From: Buchnera aphidicola (Cinara piceae)
GTDB lineage: Bacteria; Pseudomonadota; Gammaproteobacteria; Enterobacterales; Enterobacteriaceae
Direction: 5' to 3'
DNA length: 64,000 nt
Assembly: GCF_900699035.1 (NCBI RefSeq)
Contig: NZ_LR217739.1
Coordinates: forward strand, 186,001-250,000
Each line of letters opens with the position of its first letter. The stretch's first letter is position 1. This document shows, piece by piece, positions 40,618 to 50,402 of this stretch. The notes beneath the pieces are model-generated. The model did no database searches and was not told the origin of the DNA. It worked only from the letters and a program-made list of their open reading frames with translations. The translations under genes were made by a program, and so were the position numbers.

Positions 40618-40663
40618 TTTTTTGACAGTATTCAATATCATATATTTTGATACTGTCAAAAAA
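40618..40663. terminator. Bidirectional terminator between gapA and fldA
   Basis: TTTTTTGACAGTA (40618-40630) pairs with TACTGTCAAAAAA (40651-40663), 13 bp, and TCAA/TTGA extends it inward past a bulged T. Each strand ends the stem with an A-run or T-run as in an intrinsic terminator read both ways. Confidence 0.85.
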
Positions 40664-40778
40664 TACATTTAATTACAATTAAAAAATATATAATATAATA
40701 TATTTATTATTTAATAAATAAAATTATTTTTACTTTTAAAATACAGATTAGAATAACATTCTATAATGTGTATGATAA

Positions 40779-41300
40779 TTATTTGTATAAATTATTAATT
40801 TCTAAAATAACTAATTTTAACCACTGATTAATACGTTTTTTAGTTAATTGAGGTTGATTGTCTTCATCTAAAGTTAAACCTAAAAAATGTGTTTTATTTT
40901 TTCTAGCTTTTGAAGATTCAAAATTATAATTTACAATTGGCCACGCACCAACAAATCTTGCATTTTTTTTTTTTAAAATATTAAACATAATTCCAATTGA
41001 ATCACAAAAATATTCGGAATAATCTTCTTGATCACCACATCCAAATAATGCAATGATTTTATTATTCAAATTTATTTTATTTAATAAATTTAAAGATTCT
41101 TCCCAATCGCACTGTAATTCACCATAATACCATGTAGATATACCAAAAAATAAAATTTTAAATTTTTCCATTTGTTTTAAGGAAGTATTCGAAATATCAA
41201 ATATATCAGATTTATCTATTCCTATTTTTTTATGTATAATATGAGAAATTTTTTCAGTATTTCCGGTATCACTTCCATAAAAAATACCTATTTCTTTCAT
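40779..41300 (-). CDS. fldA: Flavodoxin 1
   Basis: A 173-residue long-chain flavodoxin (E. coli 176). The FMN phosphate loop is GIFYGSDTGNTEKI, followed by LFFGISTWYYGELQCDWEE and ALFGCGDQEDYSEYFCD. It donates electrons to radical-SAM enzymes; LipA and RlmN in this window are candidate users. Stands alone; divergent from ybgI. Confidence 0.95.
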   Translation of the reverse strand: MKEIGIFYGSDTGNTEKISHIIHKKIGIDKSDIFDISNTSLKQMEKFKILFFGISTWYYGELQCDWEESLNLLNKINLNNKIIALFGCGDQEDYSEYFCDSIGIMFNILKKKNARFVGAWPIVNYNFESSKARKNKTHFLGLTLDEDNQPQLTKKRINQWLKLVILEINNLYK

Positions 41301-41881
41301 TTATTCACCTTTCGATAATGAATATTTATTTTATAAAATATAACTATTTTTTTTAATAATTAGAGATTTCTTTCCATAAAAATAGAAAGAAAAATGAAAA
41401 ATATTTTGTTTATAAATTTTATTTATTATATTATAATAAATTTTTAAATAATTTTTTAATTATTTAAAAATATATTTTTCAAAGTAATTAAACTAAATAA
41501 TCTTTTTTGTAATTAAAAGAATTAATTTAATTATAATAAAAATAATTATATTGTTACATTTAGTGAAACATACAATAATTATTTGTTTTTTTAAAAATTA
41601 ATAATTATATTGATATAAAATATTTAATAAATAAATATTTTTTTATTAAAAAAATTAAATTTTATTTAAAGATTATATATTCATAATCTAATAAAATTGA
41701 AAAAATTATATAAATCATTTTAAGTAAGTATTGTTACAATTAAAAAAATTTATCTTTATATCAAATTAATTAAATTTTTATTTAAATAACAAAAATAAAT
41801 ATTTTAAAATAATTTTTTTACTATAAAAAATTTTTTTATATAAAGAAATAGAAATATATAAAAAATATAGAGTATTTTAAT
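41301..41881. other. Divergent spacer between fldA and ybgI
   Basis: About 580 bp, nearly all A/T, between divergent genes. No ORF, RNA gene or convincing promoter. In E. coli fur follows fldA; no remnant of fur is visible. Confidence 0.5.
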
Positions 41882-42631
41882 ATGAATAATTTCTTTCTTG
41901 AAAAAATAATCAACAAAAAATTAAATAATAATAAATATAAAAACGATTATTCACCTAATGGTTTACAAGTAGAGGGAAAACCAGAAATAAAACGTATTAT
42001 AACAGGAGTTACTGCATGTCAGAATCTTTTAAATATAGCTGTAAAATATTATGCAGATGCTATTATTGTACATCATGGTTATTTTTGGAAAAATCAGGAA
42101 AAAAAAGTTTTAGGTATGTATAAAAATCGACTAAAAACATTACTATCTAATGATATTAATTTATATAGTTGGCACTTACCTTTAGATCTTCATCCAAAAA
42201 TAGGTAATAATACTCAATTAGGCAAACTATTAAATATTTCTATTTATGATTATATTTCTCCATATATTCCAATAGGAAAATTTAAAAAAAAACATACTGC
42301 AAAATCGTTAATAAAGACAATCAAAAAAAAATTAAAAAGAAAACCATTTCATTATGGATATACAGGACCAAAATACATTAAAAATGTAGCATGGTGTACA
42401 GGAAAAGGACAAAATTTTTTTAATCAAGTTATAAATTCAAATATTGATGCATATTTAACTGGTGAAGTTTCAGAAGAAACAATACATATAGCAGAAGAAA
42501 ATAATATACATTTTTTTTCATTAGGACATCATGCTACAGAAAAATCAGGAATTTATTTACTAGGTCAATGGTTATCTAAACAAGATAAAGATTTAGATAT
42601 CAAATTTATCGATATTTATAACCCCATTTAA
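41882..42631 (+). CDS. ybgI: YbgI, Nif3/DUF34 family metal-binding protein
   Basis: A 249-residue member of the Nif3-like family (E. coli YbgI 247). NDYSPNGLQVEG near the N-terminus, AIIVHHGYFWKN and YSWHLPLDLHPKIGNN (metal-binding His residues), and DAYLTGEVSEETIHIAEE..FFSLGHHATEKSGI. Its biochemical role is not settled; GTP cyclohydrolase I-like activity has been proposed for the family. It lies upstream of sucA on the same strand. Retention in a reduced genome suggests a housekeeping function. Confidence 0.9.
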   Translation: MNNFFLEKIINKKLNNNKYKNDYSPNGLQVEGKPEIKRIITGVTACQNLLNIAVKYYADAIIVHHGYFWKNQEKKVLGMYKNRLKTLLSNDINLYSWHLPLDLHPKIGNNTQLGKLLNISIYDYISPYIPIGKFKKKHTAKSLIKTIKKKLKRKPFHYGYTGPKYIKNVAWCTGKGQNFFNQVINSNIDAYLTGEVSEETIHIAEENNIHFFSLGHHATEKSGIYLLGQWLSKQDKDLDIKFIDIYNPI

Positions 42632-42694
42632 TAAAATTAAATATCAATTAATATTTTAATTTATTGATATTTAGCAAATTTGTATAAAATAAAA

Positions 42695-45487
42695 ATGAAA
42701 AACAAAAAAAAAATACCTTTCTGTAATAATCAAGGATGGTTATATTCAAATAATCAATCATTTTTAGACAATATCTATAAAAAATTTTTATCTGATTCTA
42801 AAAAATTAGATATATCATGGAAAAATGTATTTGATAAACTATCTAATAAAAAAAATTTTAAATATAACGATACCGTTTGTGATGATCTTAAAAATAAAAA
42901 TCTTGAATATAATTTTAAAAAATCAAAATTTAAAAATAATTCTATAATTGTAAAAGAAAAATTTTTAAATTTTATAAATGCTTATAGAAATTTTGGACAT
43001 TATATATCACAATTGAATCCATTAGCTGTAAACAAAATAAAAAATAATATACCTGAGTTATCATATTCGTTCTATAAAATAAAAAAAGAGGAATTAAATT
43101 GCTTAATAAATTTTAATTTTTTATTTTTTAAAAAAAATATTAATTCTTTTAAAGATATATATTCATTTTTTAAGAAAAAATATTGTAGTTATATAGGTTT
43201 TGAATATATGCATATTAATAATGCGTATGAAAAAAAATGGTTACAAAAATATATTGAAAATAATGATTTTACAAATTCTATATCTAATAGAAATAAAAAA
43301 AATATATTAAAAGATTTAATTCAATCTACTACTTTTGAAAAATTTATTCATACTAAATTTCCAGGAAGTAAACGATTTTCATTAGAAGGATGTGATGTTT
43401 TAATTCCTCTTTTAAAAAAAGTTATAATGTTTTGCATAAAAAAAAAAACAAAAAAAATATTCTTAGGCATGGCTCATCGTGGAAGACTAAATGTCTTACA
43501 TAATGTACTGAAATATAATGTTATAAATATGTTTAAAAGTAACTCAAAACTATTTAATAATCATTACAGGACAGGCGATGTAAAATATCATTTAGGATTT
43601 AAAAAAATTATTAAATTAAAAGAAAAAAAAATTGAAATTAATTTATTAGATAACCCATCTCATCTAGAAATTATTACACCAGTTGTTATCGGGTGTTGTA
43701 AATTTTTTATAGATAAAACAAAAAACAAAGATCACTCTATACCAATTATTATACATGGTGATGCTGCTTTTATTGGTCAAGGAGTTATACAAGAAACATT
43801 AAATATGTCTCAAGTTCCGGCATATTGTGTTTTTGGAAGTATACATATTATTATAAATAATCAAATTGCTTTTACTACATCTAATCAACAATATCTCAGA
43901 ACAAGTACTTATTGTACAGATGTTGCAAAAATGATTAATGCGCCTATATTTCATGTTAATGCAGATCAACCAGAACTAGTCATTTTTATTATTAAATTAG
44001 CTTTAAAGTTTCGATATTTATTTAAAAAAGATGTTTTTATTGAATTAATTTGTTATAGACGATTAGGTCATAATGAGGCAGACGATCCTTATATCACACA
44101 ACCCAAAATGTATCATTTAATTAATGAACATAAACGTATATGTCATTTATATTTCAACAAAATTAATAAAATAATAAATAATGAAAATATTACATATGAA
44201 AAATTATATACATATTATCTAAATAAATTATCTAACACTTTTAAAAATTCTGATATAGATGTAACAAATAAAATCTCTTTATGTAAAAAAAACATCTTAT
44301 CTAAAAATATAAATTTGAAAATAATTAATTATAAAAAAATAAAAAAAATAGTTAAACATTTATTTAAATTACCAAAAAATTTTATTATGCATCATCAAAT
44401 AAAAAAAATTTTTTACAATCGAACTCAAATGATAAAAAATAAAATTCCATTAGATTGGGGGATGGCAGAAAATTTAGTATATTCTGTTTTAATGTACTAT
44501 GGTATTACATGTCGATTAACGGGAGAAGATGTAAGTAGAGGAACATTTTGTCATAGACACATCTCTATAGTTTGTCAAAAAAAAAATATTGTATATACTC
44601 CTTTAAAAAATTTAAATAATTTAACGGGATCATTTTACATTTGGGATTCAGTTTTATCGGAAGAATCTGTTTTAGCATTTGAACATGGTTATTCCATGGT
44701 ATCTAATAAATTATTAAATATATGGGAAGCTCAATTTGGTGACTTTTCAAACGGAGCACAAATTGTTATTGATCAGTTCATAGTATCAAGTTTACAAAAG
44801 TGGGGTTATTCTTCACCTTTAGTAATTCTATTACCACATGGATATGAAGGTCAAGGACCAGAACACTCTTCAGGAAGATTAGAGAGATATTTACAGTTAT
44901 GTGCTCAAAAAAACATAAAAATATATATACCAACTCAAGCATCTCAAATGTATCATATTTTATTAAAAAAAGGAAAAAGTTTATCTAAAAAACCATTAAT
45001 TATTTTTACTCCAAAATCATTATTAAGAAATCCATTAACATTTATTTCTATTAAAAAATTATTACTTGAAAAATTTCATAAAATATTACTTACAAAATTA
45101 AATAACAAAAAAAATTTAATATATCGTGCTATTTTTTGTTCAGGAAAAATTTATTACGAACTATTAGCATTCTATAAAAAAAATAATATTGCTAATACAA
45201 TTATAATTCGTATTGAACAATTATATCCTTTTCCTTTTTTGAAAATAAATAATATCCTACATCAATTTATCAATATTCAAAATTTTATATGGTGTCAAGA
45301 AGAACCAAGGAATCAGGGTAGTTGGTCATATGTGTATTTTTATTTTAAAAAACATATTTTAATAAATTATAACAAAACAGAATTAAAATATGCTGGTCGA
45401 CCAAAATTATCTTCTACCGCTGAAGGAAATTTTATTAATCATCAAACACAACAAATAAAAATTATAAAATTAGCATTTTCTATATAA
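42695..45487 (+). CDS. sucA: 2-oxoglutarate dehydrogenase E1 component
   Basis: 930 residues from the ATG at 42695 (E. coli 933); a TTG 15 bases upstream would add five. The thiamine-diphosphate enzyme decarboxylates 2-oxoglutarate. SFLDNIYKKFLSD is the N-terminal E2-binding segment; KRFSLEGCDVLIPLL, GMAHRGRLNVLHN, GDVKYHLGF, HGDAAFIGQGVIQE (thiamine diphosphate fold), CYRRLGHNEADDP, SEESVLAFEHGYS and WCQEEPRNQGSW. Followed by sucB after 27 bp. The sucCD genes that follow in E. coli are absent here. Confidence 0.97.
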   Translation: MKNKKKIPFCNNQGWLYSNNQSFLDNIYKKFLSDSKKLDISWKNVFDKLSNKKNFKYNDTVCDDLKNKNLEYNFKKSKFKNNSIIVKEKFLNFINAYRNFGHYISQLNPLAVNKIKNNIPELSYSFYKIKKEELNCLINFNFLFFKKNINSFKDIYSFFKKKYCSYIGFEYMHINNAYEKKWLQKYIENNDFTNSISNRNKKNILKDLIQSTTFEKFIHTKFPGSKRFSLEGCDVLIPLLKKVIMFCIKKKTKKIFLGMAHRGRLNVLHNVLKYNVINMFKSNSKLFNNHYRTGDVKYHLGFKKIIKLKEKKIEINLLDNPSHLEIITPVVIGCCKFFIDKTKNKDHSIPIIIHGDAAFIGQGVIQETLNMSQVPAYCVFGSIHIIINNQIAFTTSNQQYLRTSTYCTDVAKMINAPIFHVNADQPELVIFIIKLALKFRYLFKKDVFIELICYRRLGHNEADDPYITQPKMYHLINEHKRICHLYFNKINKIINNENITYEKLYTYYLNKLSNTFKNSDIDVTNKISLCKKNILSKNINLKIINYKKIKKIVKHLFKLPKNFIMHHQIKKIFYNRTQMIKNKIPLDWGMAENLVYSVLMYYGITCRLTGEDVSRGTFCHRHISIVCQKKNIVYTPLKNLNNLTGSFYIWDSVLSEESVLAFEHGYSMVSNKLLNIWEAQFGDFSNGAQIVIDQFIVSSLQKWGYSSPLVILLPHGYEGQGPEHSSGRLERYLQLCAQKNIKIYIPTQASQMYHILLKKGKSLSKKPLIIFTPKSLLRNPLTFISIKKLLLEKFHKILLTKLNNKKNLIYRAIFCSGKIYYELLAFYKKNNIANTIIIRIEQLYPFPFLKINNILHQFINIQNFIWCQEEPRNQGSWSYVYFYFKKHILINYNKTELKYAGRPKLSSTAEGNFINHQTQQIKIIKLAFSI

Positions 45488-45514
45488 ATAGAAAAAAAAT
45501 AATAAGTGAAATCT

Positions 45515-46711
45515 ATGAAAAAAAATATCAAAATTTTAGCACCAGATTTACCTGAATCTGTTAATAATGCAGTTATGTTAAAATGGCATAAAAAAATAGG
45601 GGATTATGTTCAAGAAGATGAACTTATTTCTGAAATTGAAACAGACAAAATTATATTAGAAATTTCATCTCCTATAAATGGTATTTTAAAATCACAAATA
45701 TTATTAACAGGTCAAAAAATAAAATCACAGTCAATACTAGGATATATTCAACCAACTGATTTTAAAAAAAAATTGCATAATATAAATAATGAAGTTAAAA
45801 AAAAGAATAACTCTTTATTTTTTTTTACCCCTAAAATGCGTAGATTAATTTCATATAATCAGATAAATAAAAAAAAAATAAAAGGTATTCAAATACACGG
45901 TAAAATTACAAAAAAAAAATTCATTATTAATGACATACATAAAAAACAAAAAAAAGAACTAAATAAAAAAATAGATCCAAAAAAAATATTTAACAATAAA
46001 AATATAGATAATCGCAGTGTTAATAGAATTACCATGAATCCATTAAGAAAAAAAATTTCTGAAAGATTATTATTAACTAAAAAAAAAACAGCAATGCTAA
46101 CAACTTTTAATGAAGTTAATATGAAACCTATTATTTCATTAAGAGAAAAATACAAAGATATTTTTGAAAAAAAATATGAATCTAGACTTGGTTATATGTC
46201 TTTTTATGTAAAAGCAGTAACTCAAGCATTAAAAATATTTCCAGAAATAAATGCATCAATTGATGGTGCTGATATTATATATCATAATTACTATGATATT
46301 AATATTGCGGTATCAACACCAAGAGGGTTAGTCACTCCTATTTTAAAAAATACTAATTATTTATCTATGTTTGAAATTGAAAGAAAAATTAAATCTTTTT
46401 CTACATTAGGTCAAAATGGAAAGCTGAAATTAGAAGATTTAGAATCTGGTACGTTTACAATTACTAATGGAGGTGTATTTGGTTCATTAATGTCAACCCC
46501 TATTATTAATTATCCACAAGTAGCTATTTTAGGTATGCATCATATTAAAAATAGACCTGTAGTAATGTTTAATAAAATAAAAATATTACCTATGATGTAT
46601 TTAGCATTATCATATGATCATCAATTAATTGATGGAAAACAAGCAATACAATTTTTAAATTATATAAAAGATATTATAGAAGATTTTTCGCGCATCATAA
46701 TTGATATATAA
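45515..46711 (+). CDS. sucB: 2-oxoglutarate dehydrogenase E2 component (dihydrolipoyl succinyltransferase)
   Basis: 398 residues from the ATG at 45515; an in-frame GTG nine bases upstream is an alternative. One lipoyl domain with ELISEIETDKIILEI, whose Lys receives lipoate; an E1/E3-binding segment (FFTPKMRRLISYNQI.. KIKGIQIHGKITKKK); and the catalytic domain (NPLRKKISERL, FTITNGGVFGS) ending with the active-site motif SYDHQLIDGKQA. It depends on LipB/LipA made at 19258-20909. The linkers are lysine/asparagine-rich instead of alanine/proline-rich. Confidence 0.96.
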   Translation: MKKNIKILAPDLPESVNNAVMLKWHKKIGDYVQEDELISEIETDKIILEISSPINGILKSQILLTGQKIKSQSILGYIQPTDFKKKLHNINNEVKKKNNSLFFFTPKMRRLISYNQINKKKIKGIQIHGKITKKKFIINDIHKKQKKELNKKIDPKKIFNNKNIDNRSVNRITMNPLRKKISERLLLTKKKTAMLTTFNEVNMKPIISLREKYKDIFEKKYESRLGYMSFYVKAVTQALKIFPEINASIDGADIIYHNYYDINIAVSTPRGLVTPILKNTNYLSMFEIERKIKSFSTLGQNGKLKLEDLESGTFTITNGGVFGSLMSTPIINYPQVAILGMHHIKNRPVVMFNKIKILPMMYLALSYDHQLIDGKQAIQFLNYIKDIIEDFSRIIIDI

Positions 46712-47071
46712 AATATGATATTAAAATTTGATAAATTCATAAAATTTATATCCCATATTTAATATATATACAGAATAAAAAAAATATTTAATATTTATTT
46801 AAATAAAAAAATAATAATTTATTTTTAATGCTTATTGTACAAATAATAAAATTATTGCTATATATCAAATACGTATAATCAAAATAATTAGAAAATAATA
46901 TTTTATAAATAATTGATAATTATACTACTATTTAATTAATATTAAATATATATACATATCGTTATAAAAATAATAAAATATTTATTATATTAATAATATA
47001 TGTCATCATATAATAATATGATATTAAATTTATACAAAAAATTATTATAAAAATAAAAATTTAGGTAATAT
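46712..47071. other. Gene-free spacer between sucB and gpmA
   Basis: About 360 bp. AT-rich, no coding potential and no clear hairpin. sucCD or remnants of them are not recognisable here. Confidence 0.5.
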
Positions 47072-47764
47072 ATGAATATAAAAAAAATAATTCTAATGAG
47101 ACACGGGGAAAGTAAATGGAATCAATTAAATAAATTTACAGGATGGAAGGATATAAATTTATCAAAAAAAGGAAAAAAAGAGGCGTTAAATGCAGCAAAA
47201 TTGCTAAAAAAAAATCATTTTTCTTTTGATATAGCTTATACATCTGTTTTAAAAAGAGCAATTAAAACCACATGGATAATTTTAGATTATTTAAATCATA
47301 TGTGGATACCAGTATATAAATCTTGGAAATTAAATGAACGTAATTACGGTTCTTTAGAAGGATTAAATAAAGAAGAAACAACAAAAAAATATGGGGAAAA
47401 ACAAGTTCAATTATGGAGACGTAGTTTTACGACACTCCCCCCATGTTTAAATACTCAAGAATACAATAATTTAATAAATAATAAAAAGTACAAAAAATTA
47501 AAAAAAAATGAAATACCAACTTCTGAAAGTTTAGAAAAAACATTTAATCGAGTTATTCCTTTTTGGAAATCTAAAATTATTCCGCAAATAAAAAAAAATA
47601 AAAATATCATTATTATAGCTCATGGTAACTCATTACGCGCATTAATAAAATATTTAAATAAAATTAATGACAATGATATTATAAATTTAGATATTTCTAC
47701 AGGTTCCCCGATTGTATATGAATTCTCCAGTGAAAATAAACCAATAAGATATTATTATTTATAA
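47072..47764 (+). CDS. gpmA: 2,3-bisphosphoglycerate-dependent phosphoglycerate mutase
   Basis: A 230-residue glycolytic mutase (E. coli 250). The phospho-accepting His is in LMRHGESKWNQ; FTGWKDINLSKKGKKEA, RAIKTTWIILD, NERNYGSLEGLNKEE and the second His in IIAHGNSLRALIKYL. The C-terminal tail is shorter than in E. coli. It follows sucB and precedes pfkA on the same strand with wide spacers. Confidence 0.96.
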   Translation: MNIKKIILMRHGESKWNQLNKFTGWKDINLSKKGKKEALNAAKLLKKNHFSFDIAYTSVLKRAIKTTWIILDYLNHMWIPVYKSWKLNERNYGSLEGLNKEETTKKYGEKQVQLWRRSFTTLPPCLNTQEYNNLINNKKYKKLKKNEIPTSESLEKTFNRVIPFWKSKIIPQIKKNKNIIIIAHGNSLRALIKYLNKINDNDIINLDISTGSPIVYEFSSENKPIRYYYL

Positions 47765-47980
47765 AAAATATTTTTTTAAATAAATTTTTTATAATCTCAT
47801 TAATATTTAAATTATAAATAATTTTATTATATAAATATATTTTAATAAACATATTAAAAATATAATTTTTTTTTTATATATTTTTAATTTTTATAAATAA
47901 TATACTTTTTATATATTATGAGATATTAATAATTTTTATATTATTAAAATACATATAAAAATTAAGGTTGTATAATTATA

Positions 47981-48946
47981 ATGATTAAAAAAATAGGAGT
48001 TTTAACCAGCGGGGGTGATTCTCCAGGAATGAATGCAGCGATTCGTTCTATAGTGTATACAGCTTTAAATAATAATTTAGAAGTCATTGGGGTTCATAAT
48101 GGTTTTTTAGGTTTATATAAGAATACAATGACACCTTTGTATCATAACGATGTTTCTAATTTAATTAATAAGGGTGGAACATTTCTAGGTTCTTCTAGAT
48201 TTTTAGAATTTAAATCAGAAAAAGTACGGCTTATAGCTATAAACAATCTTTTGAAAAGAAAAATTGATGTTTTAATTATTATTGGTGGTGATGGGTCATA
48301 TATAGGAGCAAAATATTTAACAGATATGGGGGTTCCATGTATTGGAATACCTGGCACAATAGATAATGATGTTTCGGGAACAGATTATACTATTGGGTAT
48401 TTTACTGCTTTAGAAACTATAGTAAATGCTATTGATAAATTAAGAGATACTACTATTTCACATCAACGTATTTCAATAATAGAAATTATGGGACGTTATT
48501 GCGGGGATTTAACTTTATTTGCATCTATAGCTGGGGGGTGTGAATTTATTATTATTCCAGAAATTGTTTATAAAAAAGAATCATTATTATTAGAAATAAA
48601 AAAAAAAATTAACGAAGGAAAAAAACACGCGATTATAGCAATCACTGAAAATATATGTGATGTAAATAAATTAGCGAAATATATTCAAAAAGAAATAAAT
48701 CAAGAAACGAGAGCAATAACACTCGGATATATTCAACGAGGGGGGATTCCAGTTGCTTATGATAGAATTCTTGCGTCGCGAATGGGAATATATGCAGTAC
48801 AATTATTATTAAAGGGGCAGAAAGGAAAATGTATCGGAATTATAAACAATAAAATTATTCATAATGACATTGGTTATGCTTTATCACATATGAAAAAATC
48901 TTTTGAATATGATTTATTTAATACAATCAAATATTATAATAATTAA
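47981..48946 (+). CDS. pfkA: 6-phosphofructokinase I
   Basis: 321 residues (E. coli 320). [31 protein letters not shown] (ATP site), [16 protein letters not shown] with the catalytic Asp, [11 protein letters not shown] and [15 protein letters not shown]. The committed step of glycolysis, with the rest of the pathway genes around it (tpiA, gapA, gpmA, pykA). Upstream AAGG lies before the ATG. It converges on tpiA across a GC-rich hairpin. Confidence 0.97.
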   Translation: MIKKIGVLTSGGDSPGMNAAIRSIVYTALNNNLEVIGVHNGFLGLYKNTMTPLYHNDVSNLINKGGTFLGSSRFLEFKSEKVRLIAINNLLKRKIDVLIIIGGDGSYIGAKYLTDMGVPCIGIPGTIDNDVSGTDYTIGYFTALETIVNAIDKLRDTTISHQRISIIEIMGRYCGDLTLFASIAGGCEFIIIPEIVYKKESLLLEIKKKINEGKKHAIIAITENICDVNKLAKYIQKEINQETRAITLGYIQRGGIPVAYDRILASRMGIYAVQLLLKGQKGKCIGIINNKIIHNDIGYALSHMKKSFEYDLFNTIKYYNN

Positions 48947-48976
48947 ATTTTAATATAAAAAATAATAATAATATAA

Positions 48977-49000
48977 TAAGTGCCGGTATCCCGGCGCTTA
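48977..49000. terminator. GC-rich bidirectional hairpin between pfkA and tpiA
   Basis: TAAGTGCCGG (48977-48986), loop TATC, CCGGCGCTTA (48991-49000): 10 pairs with one G-T wobble, seven of the eight central pairs involving G or C. In this AT-rich setting the hairpin is conspicuous. A/T-rich tails flank both sides, so it can end both convergent transcripts. The rest of the spacer to 49175 holds nothing else recognisable. Confidence 0.85.
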
Positions 49001-49175
49001 AAAATAATTTAATTATAAATAATTAAAACAATTATTTTTAAAAATTTAATTGAGAATTAAAATTATATTTTAAATTTATATTTTTATAAAAAAATATAAA
49101 TTTTTTTGATATTTATTAAAATTAATTGATTTATTATCAAAATTTTTAATATTAAATTATGTACAATATTATATT

Positions 49176-49940
49176 TTACATATTTGCTATTTCTATAATT
49201 TTAGTAAATTCTTTTATTTTTAAAGAAGCGCCACCAACTAAAAAACCATCAATGTCATTTTGAAGAATTAATTCTTGTGCATTTTTATCGGTAACAGAAC
49301 CCCCGTATTGAATAAAAAAATTTTTAATCTTATGAGTAATTTTACTCTTTATATAATTACGTATAAAATAAGAAATATATTGAGCTTCTTTAGGTTTAGC
49401 CGAATGATTAGAACCAATTGCCCAAATAGGTTCATATGCAATAATGGAATTATCAAAAGCATAAGCACCACATATATCAAATATTATATCTATTTGTTTT
49501 TTACATATTTCCTTAGTTTTTTTATTTATTTTTTCTTCTTTTGTTTCTCCTATACATAAAATAGGAATTAATTTATTTTCTTTTAAAATATGAAACTTTT
49601 TTGCAATCAATGTATTACTTTCTTTATGATTAAATCGTCTCTCTGAATGACCAATAATAACATGTTTAATCCCAATATCTGTTAACATACATGGAGAAAC
49701 TTCTCCTGTAAACGGACCAAAAGTATGAATATCAACATTTTGCGATCCTAAAAAAAAATTTTTTTTATCAGAAAATAATATTTTTTGAATTAAAGGAATA
49801 TATAAAATAGGCGGTGTAATGATTGTAGTACATTTTTTATGATATGGATTTAAAAACTGATTTAATAACTGAAAAAAATTTCTAATAAATATTTTATTAC
49901 CATTTAATTTCCAGTTTCCTACAATAATTGGTTTGATCAT
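49176..49940 (-). CDS. tpiA: Triosephosphate isomerase
   Basis: A 254-residue TIM barrel (E. coli 255). VGNWKLNGNKIF (catalytic Lys), VIIGHSERR (His), AYEPIWAIGSNHSAKPKEA (Glu), IQYGGSVTDKNAQELI and DGFLVGGASLK. An AGAGG ribosome-binding site lies before the ATG, directly after the 16-bp hairpin at 49959-49995. Last gene of the minus run serS-serC-aroA-rpsA-ihfB-tpiA. Confidence 0.97.
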   Translation of the reverse strand: MIKPIIVGNWKLNGNKIFIRNFFQLLNQFLNPYHKKCTTIITPPILYIPLIQKILFSDKKNFFLGSQNVDIHTFGPFTGEVSPCMLTDIGIKHVIIGHSERRFNHKESNTLIAKKFHILKENKLIPILCIGETKEEKINKKTKEICKKQIDIIFDICGAYAFDNSIIAYEPIWAIGSNHSAKPKEAQYISYFIRNYIKSKITHKIKNFFIQYGGSVTDKNAQELILQNDIDGFLVGGASLKIKEFTKIIEIANM

Positions 49941-49958
49941 TTATTAATTACCTCTTTG

Positions 49959-49995
49959 AGCAATTATTGGAGTATTACGTACTCTAATAATTGCT
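49959..49995 (-). promoter_or_regulatory. 16-bp stem-loop between ihfB and tpiA
   Basis: AGCAATTATTGGAGTA (49959-49974), loop TTACG, TACTCTAATAATTGCT (49980-49995): 16 pairs with one G-T wobble. On the minus strand it follows ihfB and ends about 18 bases before the tpiA start, just ahead of its AGAGG site, with no T-run after it. It may be a 3' end stabiliser or attenuating terminator for ihfB or a 5' leader structure of tpiA. Confidence 0.6.
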
Positions 49996-50058
49996 AAATT
50001 ATAAAAAAAAACTTACTGAATAGAATTATATTTTAATTGCTAAAATTAATTAATACAT

Positions 50059-50352
50059 TTAACTATTTTTATACATATGATTTATTCGATCTCTTAATTG
50101 TTTACCGGGTTTAAAATGAGGAACATATTTTCCTTTCAAATAAACTTGTTCACCTGTTTTTGGATTTCTACCTATTCGAGCAAATCGATAATGTAAAGAA
50201 AAACTACCAAAACCTCTAATTTCAATCCTATTACCTTTTTCTAAAGATAACGACATGTATTCTAAAATATTTTTTACTATATATTCAATATTTTTTGCTG
50301 AAATATAATTTTTTTTTTCAGTAATTCTTTCAAATAATTCTGACTTTTTCAT
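50059..50352 (-). CDS. ihfB: Integration host factor beta subunit
   Basis: A 97-residue HU/IHF-family DNA-bending protein (E. coli IhfB 94). KSELFERI at the start, the signature [15 protein letters not shown], then [28 protein letters not shown], including the Pro at the tip of the DNA-binding arm. IHF needs an alpha subunit (ihfA), not present in this window; a homodimer is possible. Its ribosome-binding site is AGAGG; it follows rpsA by about 50 bp as in E. coli. Confidence 0.95.
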   Translation of the reverse strand: MKKSELFERITEKKNYISAKNIEYIVKNILEYMSLSLEKGNRIEIRGFGSFSLHYRFARIGRNPKTGEQVYLKGKYVPHFKPGKQLRDRINHMYKNS

Positions 50353-50402
50353 ATATCCTCTAAATAAAACTATTAAATATTTTGAACTTTTTAGTAGTTT
50401 GT

